In this document: positions 1 to 8,478 of the stretch, piece by piece
Layout: each line of letters begins with the position of its first letter
Numbering within the stretch: position 1 is the stretch's first letter
Source: Rhizobium esperanzae
Lineage (GTDB): Bacteria > Pseudomonadota > Alphaproteobacteria > Rhizobiales > Rhizobiaceae
Reading direction: 5' to 3'
Assembly (NCBI RefSeq): GCF_002204185.1
Contig: NZ_MXPU01000004.1
Coordinates: 124,001 to 188,000 of the forward strand
Length of the DNA stretch: 64,000 bases
Notes under the pieces: model-generated
What the model was told of the DNA's origin: nothing
The model's input: the letters and a program-made list of their open reading frames with translations, nothing else
Databases searched by the model: none
Translations under genes and position numbers: made by a program

Positions 1-217
1 CCATATGCGCGTCGTGCAAAACGAGATCCTCGACGTGGACCAGCTCGCCGGCGACCCATAGCGCCCCCGCGGCATCGAAGAAATGGCTGCGTTCGGCAAA
101 GCCCTCACCCACCGGCGAGCGCAACACCCGCTCGTCCAGTCGCGCCACCGCATCCTCCGCCGAAGCAAGGAATGGGAGCAGTGTCTGAAGCATCGCACCA
201 TCGATATCGTAGCGCAT
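1..217 (-). CDS. DUF1612/HTH-type protein, N-terminal part only
   Basis: Reading leftward from an ATG at 217, an open frame runs off the left edge (72 codons visible). It begins MRYDIDGAMLQTL and contains RLDERVLRSPVGEGFAERSH and WVAGELVHVEDLVLHD. From memory this matches the start of a rhizobial family annotated as DUF1612 with a C-terminal helix-turn-helix, often found near repABC modules. The diagnostic C-terminal half is outside the window, so the family call is tentative. The gene points away from repC and is separated from it by about 170 bp of AT-richer sequence with no evident gene. Function is unknown; DNA binding is only inferred from the family name. Confidence 0.5.
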   Translation of the reverse strand, partial: MRYDIDGAMLQTLLPFLASAEDAVARLDERVLRSPVGEGFAERSHFFDAAGALWVAGELVHVEDLVLHDAHM

Positions 218-385
218 TGTTAAGCTTTGCGGTTTTTCACAAATGGAAGCAAAACACCCGTTTTCTTCCGCCATCTATGACATGGTTAACGGTTTGTTTC
301 AAGAAAAGCGCGTGAAGGACGCGAAGAAGATAGCCAATCCACACTCCCTTTAACCGCTGCGACTGGCGCGAAGCTTTTGGGCTGT

Positions 386-1600
386 TCATCCCGTTTTTCT
401 CGTCATCGGACCATTGGCCCGCATCAACGCCATCAGCATCGGACCGAGCGAGAACTCACCGCGCTCCGCCCGCCGCGTCAGATCACGCAGATAGCCGCCG
501 GCCGAATTGATATGGCCGCCGCGTTCCAGAATGCAGGCGATCACGGTGGCAGCATTCTCCGGCCCCATGACGTTGCAGGCTTGCTGATAGGCGCTGGGGC
601 TGACGCCAAGGGTGGAACGGACGACGACGGCGGCGGCCATCAAATCCCGCCAGCTACCGATTCCGCCGCCCGGCCCATAGGCAGCAATCTCGGGGCAGGC
701 CTGCAGCACCATGGCAAGGGGGAAGGATTTCGGCGGCTCCCGCGACGGCCGCGGTTCTTCCTCCGGCTTCGCGCCCCGCTTCGTTTCGAAGCTTGGTTCA
801 AGTTCAGATATGAGGTGTGGGTTTGAATTATGTATGTGCCGACCGTTTTGGATGTCATTGGCGTCTGTTTTTTTTGCTTTTGCCTTCGATTCCAGCGTCT
901 TGACGATCACGTCGCGGAACGCTTCGAGATCGGTCAGCAGGCTCTGGATCTCCGCGGTCGACGGGCGGCGCGGCAGGCTTGCCGATAGGCAACTGAAATG
1001 TTGCTGCATCTCGATCCACTCGCCGGCGATTTCCTCTTCCAGCGCGATCTCGATGAGCTTGGTGATGTCACGCCGGCAAAGGCTCAGCCGCTCTCTCAGG
1101 CGCTTCCATTCAAGCTTATCGGCCAGCACCTGCGCCGCCTGGGCTTCTATCTCGCGAGCGCGCACAAGGAGCGGTGCCAGGCTGAAGCCGAAGGCTTCCC
1201 CAAGCCCGCCCTCGCCGTTGCGGCGGGCAAAACGTTTTCCGTTCGGACTATCCCGCCGGATGATCAGGCCGGCCTCCACCAGCATCGCCAGGTTTCGCCG
1301 CAGCGTGGTGCCGGCCATGCCATGAGTGCGCAGCGACAGCTGCTCGTTCGAAGGAAAGACGACGAAGCCGTTGGTCTCGGCAATCTCGTTCTTCGGATAG
1401 AAGGTCAACAGCGCGTTGAGAACCGCAAGCGCACGGTCGGACACGCCGATCAGGCTCTTTGCTTCACAGAGCGCACGAAAGATCTTCCATTTGTCGACCG
1501 ATGCGTCCGCATCGATCCTGCTGGCGCTTTCCTGGCTTTCCAGCATGCCAAGCGTCATCGATCGCCGCCCGAAGGGCGTCGATACATATTGAGGCTCCAT
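386..1600 (-). CDS. repC: RepC replication initiator
   Basis: RepC is the initiator of repABC replicons and binds an origin that lies inside its own coding sequence. The N-terminus carries the family signature TPFGRRSMTLGMLESQ followed by a helix-turn-helix-rich initiator domain (around STNEQLSLRTHGMAGTTLRRNL, written here in parts: EQLSLRTHGMAGTTLRR). Length is about 404 aa, normal for the family. The ATG at 1600 is preferred because an AAGGTGAG stretch lies just upstream; an in-frame GTG at 1609 is the alternative. It is the last gene of the repABC operon, 154 bp after repB, and that gap encodes the antisense RNA that is known in this family to repress repC. An AT-rich island lies inside the 3' half. 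Confidence 0.95.
   Translation of the reverse strand: MEPQYVSTPFGRRSMTLGMLESQESASRIDADASVDKWKIFRALCEAKSLIGVSDRALAVLNALLTFYPKNEIAETNGFVVFPSNEQLSLRTHGMAGTTLRRNLAMLVEAGLIIRRDSPNGKRFARRNGEGGLGEAFGFSLAPLLVRAREIEAQAAQVLADKLEWKRLRERLSLCRRDITKLIEIALEEEIAGEWIEMQQHFSCLSASLPRRPSTAEIQSLLTDLEAFRDVIVKTLESKAKAKKTDANDIQNGRHIHNSNPHLISELEPSFETKRGAKPEEEPRPSREPPKSFPLAMVLQACPEIAAYGPGGGIGSWRDLMAAAVVVRSTLGVSPSAYQQACNVMGPENAATVIACILERGGHINSAGGYLRDLTRRAERGEFSLGPMLMALMRANGPMTRKTG
821..882. other. AT-rich island in repC, candidate origin of replication
   Basis: Inside the otherwise GC-rich repC gene there is an AT-rich patch containing GAATTATGTATGTG and an eight-T run followed by GCTTTTG. In characterised repABC plasmids the origin maps to an AT-rich segment within repC. 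The assignment rests on composition and position only; no iterons are evident. Confidence 0.5.
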
Positions 1601-1659
1601 GTCTCTCACCTTTTTTCAAGGCAAAAGAAATCTACCATCCAAAAGGATGCCGAAGAAGC

Positions 1660-1688
1660 TTGACACTGATTCGAGGAAGTGCGATTCT
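1660..1688 (+). promoter_or_regulatory. Promoter of the repB-repC antisense RNA
   Basis: A perfect -35 TTGACA (1660-1665) is followed after 17 bp by GATTCT (1683-1688), a weak -10. It fires opposite to repABC and sits 22 bp upstream of a rho-independent terminator on the same strand, the arrangement expected of an incA/ctRNA gene. Confidence 0.65.
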
Positions 1689-1693
1689 CAGAT

Positions 1694-1749
1694 TGTCCAG
1701 ATATGAGAAAGGCTTCCGCGACGGCAACGTTCGGAGGCTTTTTTCTTTT
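1694..1749 (+). ncRNA. Counter-transcribed antisense RNA (ctRNA, incompatibility determinant)
   Basis: The repB-repC gap encodes a short RNA antisense to the repABC mRNA. It ends in a 9-bp stem (1710-1718 with 1732-1740, two G-T wobbles, 13-nt loop) followed directly by TTTTCTTTT. With the promoter at 1660-1688 the predicted transcript is about 50 nt. In repABC plasmids such ctRNAs bind the repC leader and cause premature termination or translational block, which sets copy number and incompatibility. The exact 5' end is estimated from the promoter position. Confidence 0.75.
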
Positions 1750-1754
1750 GCGGC

Positions 1755-2750
1755 CTACTCTCCTGCTTGCAACTTGCCGGCCTGATAAGCTTCGTAAAGC
1801 TCATCGAGACGGCGTGAAATGTAAGCGCCGAAATCCGGCGCTTCGCCTGTTTTCAACGCGATCGTGAAGGAATTGCCGGCGCTTTTGATTCGGCCGGCAA
1901 TCTTGCCGCCGCTCTTCGGCTTCCAGTCATATTCGGTGGGCTCGGGCTTGGCCTCTTTCCTGGCGAGTTCGGCGACCAAAACCTCGAATCGGCGGTCGCT
2001 CTCCTCCGCCTTGAACCGATCTGACGCGATGACCTTCGCAAGCCGCGCCGCCGTCGTCCCATTCCAGTCCTGGGCAAGCGCCATCCACTTGCGTCGTCCG
2101 ATACCGGGTGCGGCCCCCACCGACCTGATGATTTCTGCCGGAATGGCCTTGGCTACCGACAGCAGCTTCGATAGCTCCGTCTTATCGGTGGACAGCGCCT
2201 TCATGATAACCGGACGTTCAAAGCCCTTGAGCTCGAGATTGAGAGCGAAGACGGCGCGTTCGATATAGGAAAGGTTCCGGCGCGCCGAGTTCTCGATGCC
2301 CTGCGCAATGACGACATCGGTGTCGTCGAGCTGGCGGACGATCGCCTGCACCCTGCGCCCGAGCAGCTTGACTGCCTGCAGCCGGCGATGGCCGTAGGCG
2401 ATCTGGTACCGCTCGCCATCTTCGGGATGGCGCCGAACAAGGATCGGCACTTCCTGGCCATTGTCGGCAATCGACTGCACCAGCTCGTCCTCGCGATCGA
2501 GCGGCTGGTCGGCAAGGCGATCGCGGACGAAGGAAGAATCGATCAGATCGGGATCGAGTTCCACGATGCGCTCGCCGGAGAGCAAAGCCTCCTGCATCGC
2601 CCTGCTCTCTTCCTCCATGCGGCCAAGGGTCAGCGCCATTGTCCGAACCGGACCGGCCGATCCACGCAAAGAAGGCTCCTCGTAGTTGGCCGCGGCCAAC
2701 TCCTGCGCCGTATCGTCGAAAAGACCTTTCAGGCGATCACGTCTGCTCAT
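1755..2750 (-). CDS. repB: RepB partition protein (ParB family)
   Basis: RepB is the DNA-binding partition protein of the repABC module and binds parS sites. The 331-aa product begins MSRRDRLKGLFDD, has a ParB-type nuclease/CTPase-like N-domain (IADNGQEVPILVRRH, then YQIAYGHRRLQAVKLLGR around residues 115-130) and a HTH segment (ALSTDKTELSKLLSVAKAIP) in the centre. Its start overlaps the repA stop by 4 bp (ATGA), indicating translational coupling. A parS-like palindrome lies within its first 70 bp. It works with RepA in segregation and in autoregulation of the operon. Confidence 0.95.
   Translation of the reverse strand: MSRRDRLKGLFDDTAQELAAANYEEPSLRGSAGPVRTMALTLGRMEEESRAMQEALLSGERIVELDPDLIDSSFVRDRLADQPLDREDELVQSIADNGQEVPILVRRHPEDGERYQIAYGHRRLQAVKLLGRRVQAIVRQLDDTDVVIAQGIENSARRNLSYIERAVFALNLELKGFERPVIMKALSTDKTELSKLLSVAKAIPAEIIRSVGAAPGIGRRKWMALAQDWNGTTAARLAKVIASDRFKAEESDRRFEVLVAELARKEAKPEPTEYDWKPKSGGKIAGRIKSAGNSFTIALKTGEAPDFGAYISRRLDELYEAYQAGKLQAGE
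2685..2700. promoter_or_regulatory. parS-like palindrome inside repB
   Basis: GTTGGCCGCGGCCAAC is a perfect 16-bp palindrome (18 bp with flanking A/T) inside the 5' end of repB. The same 16 bp recur at 4061-4076 upstream of repA. repABC parS sites are 16-bp palindromes of the form GTT...AAC, so both copies are probable RepB binding sites. Confidence 0.8.
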
Positions 2751-3952
2751 GTGCGGCCCCAGGCTTTGTGAATGCCGGCAAGAACCTCGCCATTAGCGGC
2801 GTTGACCGATTCCAGCGCCCGATCATACGTCGAGCGGCGCACCTGCCCCTTCTCGATTTCGTAAAGCGTCTGCTTTGTCAGCCCGGCATCGGCGATTGCC
2901 GTCGATTTGAGAATGGTTGCCGTCAGCACGTCGTCGCCGAACAGGCTGCGCAACAGCGCAACGATCTGCGACTGCGGCGCATCGAAGGGTTCGTGGCGGG
3001 TGACGACATATTTGATGAAGTCATGCTGCAGGTCGCCGCCGGCCCTGCGAACCACAGAGAGAAGATCCGAGGTCATCAGCAGGAACTGCGACATGGAGGC
3101 GACATCAACCATCTGGGGGTGAATGGTGATGAGCAGCGATGTGGCGGCGCAAACGGCACCGAGGGTGAGGTAGCCGAGCTGCGGCGGGCAGTCGATCACC
3201 ACCACATCGTAATCGGCCTCGACCTCGGCAATAGCGACGCCGACGCGGCGGAAAAACAGCTCGGCCGGCTTCTGGCGATCATTGAGCGCCCGCGGCGTCT
3301 CATGCTCGAACTCCATCAGTTCGAGATTGCCGGGCACCAGATCGAGTCCGTCGAAATAGGTCTTGCGGACGATCTCCTTCAGCGGCTTACGAGCCGCATC
3401 GTAGCGGATGGCCCCATACAGCGTATCGCCGTCGGAAAGATCGAATTCCGGCTGAACGCCCAGCATGGAGGACAGCGAGGCCTGCGGGTCGAGATCGATC
3501 GCCAGCACCCGGTAACCCTCCAGTGCCAGATGTTGCGCCAGATAAAGCGTGGTCGTCGTCTTGGCCGAACCGCCCTTGAAATTGGTGACGGCGACCGTCT
3601 GCAGCTTTTCGCCGGGGCGACGCCACGGGAGGTAACTCAGCGCATCCTTCGGCTTCAGGTTCGCCATGTAATGGCGCAATTCATTGATCTGCCCGAGCGT
3701 ATAGGAACGTCGACCATTTGAGGAGAGCTCCGGCTGCGGCCCCTTGCCGTCCAGCGAAAGCTGGCGAAGATAACCGTCGGAAACGCCGATCATCTGGGCG
3801 GCTTCGCCGGAAGAGAATGTGCGCAGCGTCTTCTGCGCAAGCGGCGGAAACAGCTTGTCGCGGAGGAGCTTCAGTTGCCGCGAAAGCTGGTTCGCATGCC
3901 GCTCGATCCGCACGTCTGTCGTCGATACGCTAATGTTGTCCAAAACACCCAA
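2747..3952 (-). CDS. repA: RepA partition ATPase (ParA family)
   Basis: RepA is the ParA-type ATPase of the repABC partition system and represses the operon together with RepB. The 401-aa product has an N-terminal HTH-containing extension (FSSGEAAQMIGVSDGYLRQL) and the deviant Walker A motif FKGGSAKTTT, then LAIDLDPQASLSSMLG and VVIDCPPQLGYLT (Walker B region). No ATG precedes these motifs: the frame opens with TTG at 3952, but the purine-rich SD (AAAAGGA) touches that codon, so TTG at 3943 (LDNISV...) is better spaced and may be the true start. First gene of repABC; divergent from cobF. Confidence 0.95.
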   Translation of the reverse strand: MGVLDNISVSTTDVRIERHANQLSRQLKLLRDKLFPPLAQKTLRTFSSGEAAQMIGVSDGYLRQLSLDGKGPQPELSSNGRRSYTLGQINELRHYMANLKPKDALSYLPWRRPGEKLQTVAVTNFKGGSAKTTTTLYLAQHLALEGYRVLAIDLDPQASLSSMLGVQPEFDLSDGDTLYGAIRYDAARKPLKEIVRKTYFDGLDLVPGNLELMEFEHETPRALNDRQKPAELFFRRVGVAIAEVEADYDVVVIDCPPQLGYLTLGAVCAATSLLITIHPQMVDVASMSQFLLMTSDLLSVVRRAGGDLQHDFIKYVVTRHEPFDAPQSQIVALLRSLFGDDVLTATILKSTAIADAGLTKQTLYEIEKGQVRRSTYDRALESVNAANGEVLAGIHKAWGRT

Positions 3953-3957
3953 TCCTT

Positions 3958-4002
3958 TTCGATGCGCTTTTCTGTCAACATAGCGTCAAAAAGCGTATCG
4001 AA
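3958..4002. promoter_or_regulatory. Inverted repeat at the repA promoter region
   Basis: TTCGATGCGCTTTT (3958-3971) and AAAAGCGTATCGAA (3989-4002) form an inverted repeat with 13 of 14 arms matching and a 17-bp spacer, immediately upstream of repA. Its position fits the RepA/RepB autoregulatory operator of repABC operons. No convincing -35/-10 pair could be fixed. Confidence 0.45.
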
Positions 4003-4058
4003 AGTGACACGATTCGGGATTTACGGCAACAATAGGGGTCAAGCCGCCGTGTCGGGCC

Positions 4059-4078
4059 GAGTTGGCCGCGGCCAACTC
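4059..4078. promoter_or_regulatory. parS-like palindrome upstream of repA
   Basis: GAGTTGGCCGCGGCCAACTC is a perfect 20-bp palindrome whose central 16 bp are identical to the site in repB (2685-2700). It lies about 110 bp upstream of repA and 70 bp upstream of cobF. Probable RepB-binding parS. Confidence 0.8.
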
Positions 4079-4146
4079 CCTGCCCTGCCCTTGCGGCCGG
4101 CCCGGTTTTTCGGCAAGACCGCTTGGACTCACGGGGAAATATCCGC

Positions 4147-4911
4147 TTGAAGCATATCAATATCATCGGAATCGGCACGGGCAATCCGGAGCACGTCACC
4201 ATACAGGCGATCAACGCCATGAACGCTGCCGACGTGATCTTCCTGCCGCTCAAGGGCGCCGGCAAGGAAGAGCTCGCCGAGGTGAGGCGAAAGATCTGCG
4301 AGCGCTATGTCACTAGACCAGGTGTCCGGATCGCGGAATTCGAGGTGCCGGGAAGGCAGACCGAAGACAGAAGCTACTCACAAAGCGTCGATGCCTGGCA
4401 CGGTGAGATCGCGAATATCTATAGAGAATTGATCTCGGGGGTGCCGGACGGCGGCACTGGCGCCTTTCTCGTCTGGGGTGATCCCAGTCTTTACGACAGC
4501 ACGATCCGCATCATCGAACGCGTTCGTCAAGCAAACAGCATTGATTTCGATTACAGCGTCGTTCCCGGCATCACCAGCATCCAAGCTTTGGCGGCCAGCC
4601 ACAAAATCCCGCTCAACCTCGTCGGCAAGCCGGTCGGGATCACCACCGGGCGGCGGCTGGCGCGAGATGGACTTCGCGGCGGCAGTACGGTCGTCATGCT
4701 CGATGGCGAACAGGCTTTTGCGAAGATCGACCATGTCGACGCCGAGATCTTCTGGGGCGCCTATCTCGGCACCGGGGACGAGATCATCCGATCGGGACGG
4801 CTCGCAGACATCGCTGCCGACATCCAGACACTCCGAAGCGAGGCGAGGCAGCGGCACGGCTGGATCATGGACATATATCTGCTGCGCAAGGGACGCGACT
4901 TCGAGGAATAG
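4147..4911 (+). CDS. cobF: Precorrin-6A synthase (deacetylating)
   Basis: CobF methylates C1 and releases acetate from precorrin-5 to give precorrin-6A in the oxygen-dependent cobalamin route. The product (254 aa) starts with the tetrapyrrole-methylase signature INIIGIGTGNPEHVTIQAIN and has the SAM-site segment FLVWGDPSLYDSTIRI and VVPGITSIQALAA. The TTG at 4147 is chosen because GGGGAAA (4133-4139) sits at SD distance and the product aligns with the usual CobF start; no ATG is available. First gene of cobFGHIJ. The upstream region shows no B12-box sequence, so no cobalamin riboswitch is called. Confidence 0.92.
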   Translation: MKHINIIGIGTGNPEHVTIQAINAMNAADVIFLPLKGAGKEELAEVRRKICERYVTRPGVRIAEFEVPGRQTEDRSYSQSVDAWHGEIANIYRELISGVPDGGTGAFLVWGDPSLYDSTIRIIERVRQANSIDFDYSVVPGITSIQALAASHKIPLNLVGKPVGITTGRRLARDGLRGGSTVVMLDGEQAFAKIDHVDAEIFWGAYLGTGDEIIRSGRLADIAADIQTLRSEARQRHGWIMDIYLLRKGRDFEE

Positions 4912-4974
4912 CCGTCGCCATCGTGTTTTGCCGCGCCGGCCGCGATCATGTAAGAGATGATCAGAGGGTTGAGA

Positions 4975-6345
4975 ATGGGCACAGAGGCCGCCAAGGCAAT
5001 CGACAGGACAGGCGAGGCGGATCTCGATGATCGGCCGCCGGCGAAGCCACGCCCGCGCGGCGCCTGCCCGGCCCTTGCCGCACCGATGCCGACCGGCGAT
5101 GGTTTGCTCGTGCGGCTGCGTCCGGCCGGCGGCACCTTGACGCTATCGCAATTCTCAGCGCTTGCCCGCTCGGCTGCGGAGCATGGAAACGGCATCGTGG
5201 AAATCACCGCGCGCGGCAACCTGCAAATCCGCGGGCTGCGGGCCGAAACCGTTAGGCGCCTCGCCGCCGATATCGATGCCGCCGGGATCGCCGTGCCGGA
5301 CGGGCCGCCCATCGAAATATCGCCGCTGCACGGCATCGATCCCGAGGAGATAAGCGATCCGGCAGCGCTGGAACAAGCGTTGCGCAGCACGCTCGGAGAG
5401 GGGCTCGCCTCGCCGCGGCTAGCACCGAAACTCTCGCTCATCATCGACGGCGGCGGCGCGTTCGGTTTGTCGGCGCTTCCGGCCGATATTCGTATCGTCG
5501 CGCAACCCGGCGCACAATGGCTCGTTGCGATCAACGGCGACGGCGAGACGGCAACGCCAGTTGCGAAGGGTGCAGCAGAAGCGGCGATATCAGCCGTTGG
5601 CGAGATTCTCGAGCTGCTGGCGGTCAGGCAGAGCCGACGGGCGAGGGATATCGATCCGGCCCTTCTGCGCGCGCGGTTTCCCGCCATGGATGCCATCCGA
5701 TTTCGTCCGTCACATCGAGCAAAGATGCCGCTTTCCGGCTTGCACTGGCTAAAGAACGGAAGACATGTGCTTGGTGTGCGGCCGGAATTCGGTCAGATGA
5801 CGGCATCCGATCTGACCGCCCTGTTCGACGAGGCAAAAGCCCAGGGCGCGACAGCCATCCGACTTGCGCCCGGCCGCGGCTTCTTCTTCACCGACTTTCC
5901 GGCGGGTGCCGCGCCGGCCCTCCAGATCACTGCGAGCAAACATGGCTTCAGCGTGCAATCCGGCGAGAAAAGCGAATATGTCGCTGCCTGCGCCGGCGCC
6001 GGCGCCTGCGGCTCCGCTTTCTACGAGACGAGAGCCCTGGCGCGCCGCCTCATTACCGCAGCACCTGTTCTGTTCGACGGATCGATGACGATCCATCTCT
6101 CCGGCTGTTCGAAAGGCTGCGCCCATGCCGGGCCGGCGCTGACGCTGACCGGATCGGCAGATGGTTTCGGCCTCATCCTTAACGGGCTTGCTTCAGATCT
6201 GCCAGATGAACGGATCGCTGGCGGTCGGATCGATTTCGCTATAGAGAGGCTCGCCCGGTCCATCACAGACAACAGGAGCGCTGGCGAATCGGCCGCCGCC
6301 TGCCTTACACGGCTTGGCGCAACCAGCGTTTGGAAGGCGCCGTGA
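4975..6345 (+). CDS. cobG: Precorrin-3B synthase
   Basis: CobG is the O2-dependent monooxygenase that makes precorrin-3B and marks this as the aerobic B12 pathway. The protein is a nitrite/sulfite-reductase-fold enzyme with a ferredoxin-like half-domain at the start (LVRLRPAGGTLTLSQFSAL, NLQIRGLR) and a C-terminal cysteine cluster SGCSKGCAHAG, plus an upstream CAGAGACGS, fitting a [4Fe-4S] centre. ATG 4975 has AGAGGG six bases upstream; ATG 4957 is an in-frame alternative. About 456 aa. It lies 45-60 bp after cobF and its stop is next to the cobH start region. Confidence 0.92.
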   Translation: MGTEAAKAIDRTGEADLDDRPPAKPRPRGACPALAAPMPTGDGLLVRLRPAGGTLTLSQFSALARSAAEHGNGIVEITARGNLQIRGLRAETVRRLAADIDAAGIAVPDGPPIEISPLHGIDPEEISDPAALEQALRSTLGEGLASPRLAPKLSLIIDGGGAFGLSALPADIRIVAQPGAQWLVAINGDGETATPVAKGAAEAAISAVGEILELLAVRQSRRARDIDPALLRARFPAMDAIRFRPSHRAKMPLSGLHWLKNGRHVLGVRPEFGQMTASDLTALFDEAKAQGATAIRLAPGRGFFFTDFPAGAAPALQITASKHGFSVQSGEKSEYVAACAGAGACGSAFYETRALARRLITAAPVLFDGSMTIHLSGCSKGCAHAGPALTLTGSADGFGLILNGLASDLPDERIAGGRIDFAIERLARSITDNRSAGESAAACLTRLGATSVWKAP

Positions 6346-6356
6346 CAGGAATAGGA

Positions 6357-6989
6357 ATGCCAGACTACGATTACATCCGCAGCGGCGACGCGATCTACGA
6401 GCGTTCCTTTGCGATCATCCGCGCCGAGGCCGATCTTTCGCCTTTCACCGAAGACGAGGCTGAGATCGCCGTTCGCATGATCCATGCCTGCGGGCTCGTG
6501 GAAGCGGCGAAGCATTTCATCTTTTCCACCGATTTCGTCAGCACCGCGCGCGACGCGCTGAAGGCCGGCGCGCCGATCTTCTGCGATGCGGAAATGGTGT
6601 CGCACGGCGTCACACGGGCGCGGCTGCCGGCTCTGAACGAGGTGATCTGCACACTGCGCGATCCCGCAACGCCGGAGCGCGCACGCGAGATCGGCAATAC
6701 ACGCTCGGCCGCCGCCATGCATCTCTGGCTCGATCGGCTCGGCGGGAGCATTGTCGCGATCGGCAACGCGCCGACCGCCCTCTTCCATCTTCTAGAACTC
6801 CTGCGCGACGGCGCGCCGAAACCCGCGGCGATCCTGGGCATGCCCGTCGGGTTCGTCGGCGCGGCGGAATCGAAGGACGCGCTGGCGGAAAATTCCTATG
6901 GCGTCCCCTTTGCCATCGTGCGCGGCCGGCTCGGTGGCAGCGCCATGACGGCAGCCGCCATCAATGCGCTGGCGAGGCCTGGCCTATGA
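6357..6989 (+). CDS. cobH: Precorrin-8X methylmutase
   Basis: CobH moves the C11 methyl group of precorrin-8X to C12, giving hydrogenobyrinate. The 210-aa product carries the family block FCDAEMVSHGVTRARLP, whose histidine is the known catalytic residue, and a later GMPVGFVGAAESKDAL. ATG 6357 (MPDYDYIRSG) is preferred because AGGA at 6347-6350 is well placed; earlier in-frame TTG/GTG codons would overlap cobG. The stop overlaps the cobI start by 4 bp. Confidence 0.95.
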   Translation: MPDYDYIRSGDAIYERSFAIIRAEADLSPFTEDEAEIAVRMIHACGLVEAAKHFIFSTDFVSTARDALKAGAPIFCDAEMVSHGVTRARLPALNEVICTLRDPATPERAREIGNTRSAAAMHLWLDRLGGSIVAIGNAPTALFHLLELLRDGAPKPAAILGMPVGFVGAAESKDALAENSYGVPFAIVRGRLGGSAMTAAAINALARPGL

Positions 6990-7717
6990 TGACATCAGGC
7001 CGTCTCATCGGCGTCGGCACGGGGCCCGGCGATCCGGAGCTTCTGACCCTCAAGGCCGTGCGTGCCATAGAAAGCGCTGACGTCATCGCATATTTCGCCA
7101 AGCAGGGCAGGGGTGGCAACGGCAAGGCGATCGTCGAGCCTCTGCTGAAACCAGCGGTGACGCTGCTGCCGCTCTACTATCCTGTCACAACCGAGATCGA
7201 CAAAAACGACGAACGCTATCAGAGCCTGATCACCGAGTTTTACGACCGGTCTGCAAGAGACATCGCCAGGCATCTCGACGCCGGGCGGACCGTCGCCGTT
7301 CTCAGCGAAGGCGACCCGCTCTTCTACGGCTCCTATATGCACCTGCATGTCAGGCTCTCCAAGCACTATCCCACCGAAGTGATCCCCGGCATCAGCGCCA
7401 TGTCGGGCTGCTGGTCGCTGGCCGGCATGCCGATCGTCCAGGGCGATGACGTGCTCTCCGTACTGCCCGGTACGATGGCCGAGACCGAGCTGACGCGGCG
7501 CCTTGTCGATACGCAGGCCGCCGTGATCATGAAGGTCGGCCGCAATCTGCCGAAGATCCGCCGAGCGCTTTCGGCCGCAGGCCGGCTTGCGGACGCCCTC
7601 TATGTCGAGCGCGGCACCATGGCGAATGCGGCGATGGAAAAGCTTGCCGACAAGAGCGACGGCGATGCGCCCTATTTCTCGCTCGTGCTGGTGCCGGGCT
7701 GGGAGGGCAGCCGATGA
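6986..7717 (+). CDS. cobI: Precorrin-2 C20-methyltransferase
   Basis: CobI transfers a methyl group from SAM to C20 of precorrin-2. It is a class III tetrapyrrole methylase with the N-terminal loop LIGVGTGPGDPELLTLKAVR, the second motif VLSEGDPLFYGSYM and VIPGISAMSGC. 243 aa, family length. ATGA overlaps with cobH upstream and cobJ downstream point to tight translational coupling. Confidence 0.95.
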   Translation: MMTSGRLIGVGTGPGDPELLTLKAVRAIESADVIAYFAKQGRGGNGKAIVEPLLKPAVTLLPLYYPVTTEIDKNDERYQSLITEFYDRSARDIARHLDAGRTVAVLSEGDPLFYGSYMHLHVRLSKHYPTEVIPGISAMSGCWSLAGMPIVQGDDVLSVLPGTMAETELTRRLVDTQAAVIMKVGRNLPKIRRALSAAGRLADALYVERGTMANAAMEKLADKSDGDAPYFSLVLVPGWEGSR

Positions 7718-8478
7718 GTGGCAGGCTTTTCGTCATCGGCACCGGCCCCGGCAATCCCGAGCAGATGACACCGGAAGCGCTGGCGGTTGTCGAGGCGGCG
7801 ACGGATTTCTTCGGCTACGGACCTTATCTCGACCGGCTGCAGCTCCGCTCCGATCAGCTGCGGCATGCGTCGGATAATCGCGAGGAGCTCGACAGGGCAG
7901 GGGCGGCGCTTTCCATGGCAGCGGACGGCGCCAATGTCTGCATCGTCTCCGGCGGCGATCCCGGTGTCTTCGCCATGGCCGCTGCCGTCTGCGAGGCGAT
8001 GGAGAACGGGCCGGCGGCGTGGCGCGCCGTCGATCTTACCGTGCTGCCCGGTGTCACGGCGATGCTGGCGGTGGCCGCAAGAGCCGGGGCGCCGCTTGGT
8101 CACGACTTCTGCGCAATATCGCTATCAGATAACTTAAAGCCTTGGAATGTCATAGAAAACAGACTTGAATTGGCGGCAAGAGCAGGCTTCGTCATCGCGC
8201 TCTATAACCCGATCAGCCGGGCGCGGCCGTGGCAACTCGGTGAGGCTTTCAAGCTGCTGCGCCACCATCTGCCGGCAACGACCCCGGTAATTTTCGGCCG
8301 CGCGGCCGGGCGGGTAAACGAGCACATCGCGGTGCAGCCGCTATCGCAAGCGGACGCATCGATTGCCGATATGGCGACCTGCATCATCATCGGCTCCGCC
8401 GAAACGCGGATCGTCGCCCGCCCCGGCAAGCCGGATCTGGTCTACACGCCACGTTTCATGGCGGGGGGGAAGAGGTGA
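7714..8478 (+). CDS. cobJ: Precorrin-3B C17-methyltransferase
   Basis: CobJ methylates C17 and contracts the ring of precorrin-3B to yield precorrin-4. Motifs: FVIGTGPGNPEQMTPEAL at the N-terminus, VCIVSGGDPGVFAMAAAV, VLPGVTAMLAVAA and IALYNPISRARPWQL. 254 aa. It starts 4 bp inside cobI and its last 37 bp overlap the 3' end of the convergent cobK gene. Confidence 0.95.
   Translation: MSGRLFVIGTGPGNPEQMTPEALAVVEAATDFFGYGPYLDRLQLRSDQLRHASDNREELDRAGAALSMAADGANVCIVSGGDPGVFAMAAAVCEAMENGPAAWRAVDLTVLPGVTAMLAVAARAGAPLGHDFCAISLSDNLKPWNVIENRLELAARAGFVIALYNPISRARPWQLGEAFKLLRHHLPATTPVIFGRAAGRVNEHIAVQPLSQADASIADMATCIIIGSAETRIVARPGKPDLVYTPRFMAGGKR

Noticed and set aside
2639..3721. Long plus-strand open frame opposite repA and repB
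   Set aside because: It is antisense to well-conserved repA/repB motifs, lacks family features and is explained by high-GC frame bias. The same holds for the long frames opposite cobL, mocD, the SARP gene, soxA, glxBCD and the GH94 gene.
3953..4146. Cobalamin riboswitch before cobF
   Set aside because: No B12-box-like GCCACTG or long leader is seen; the short space is taken up by the parS-like site and the repA upstream region.
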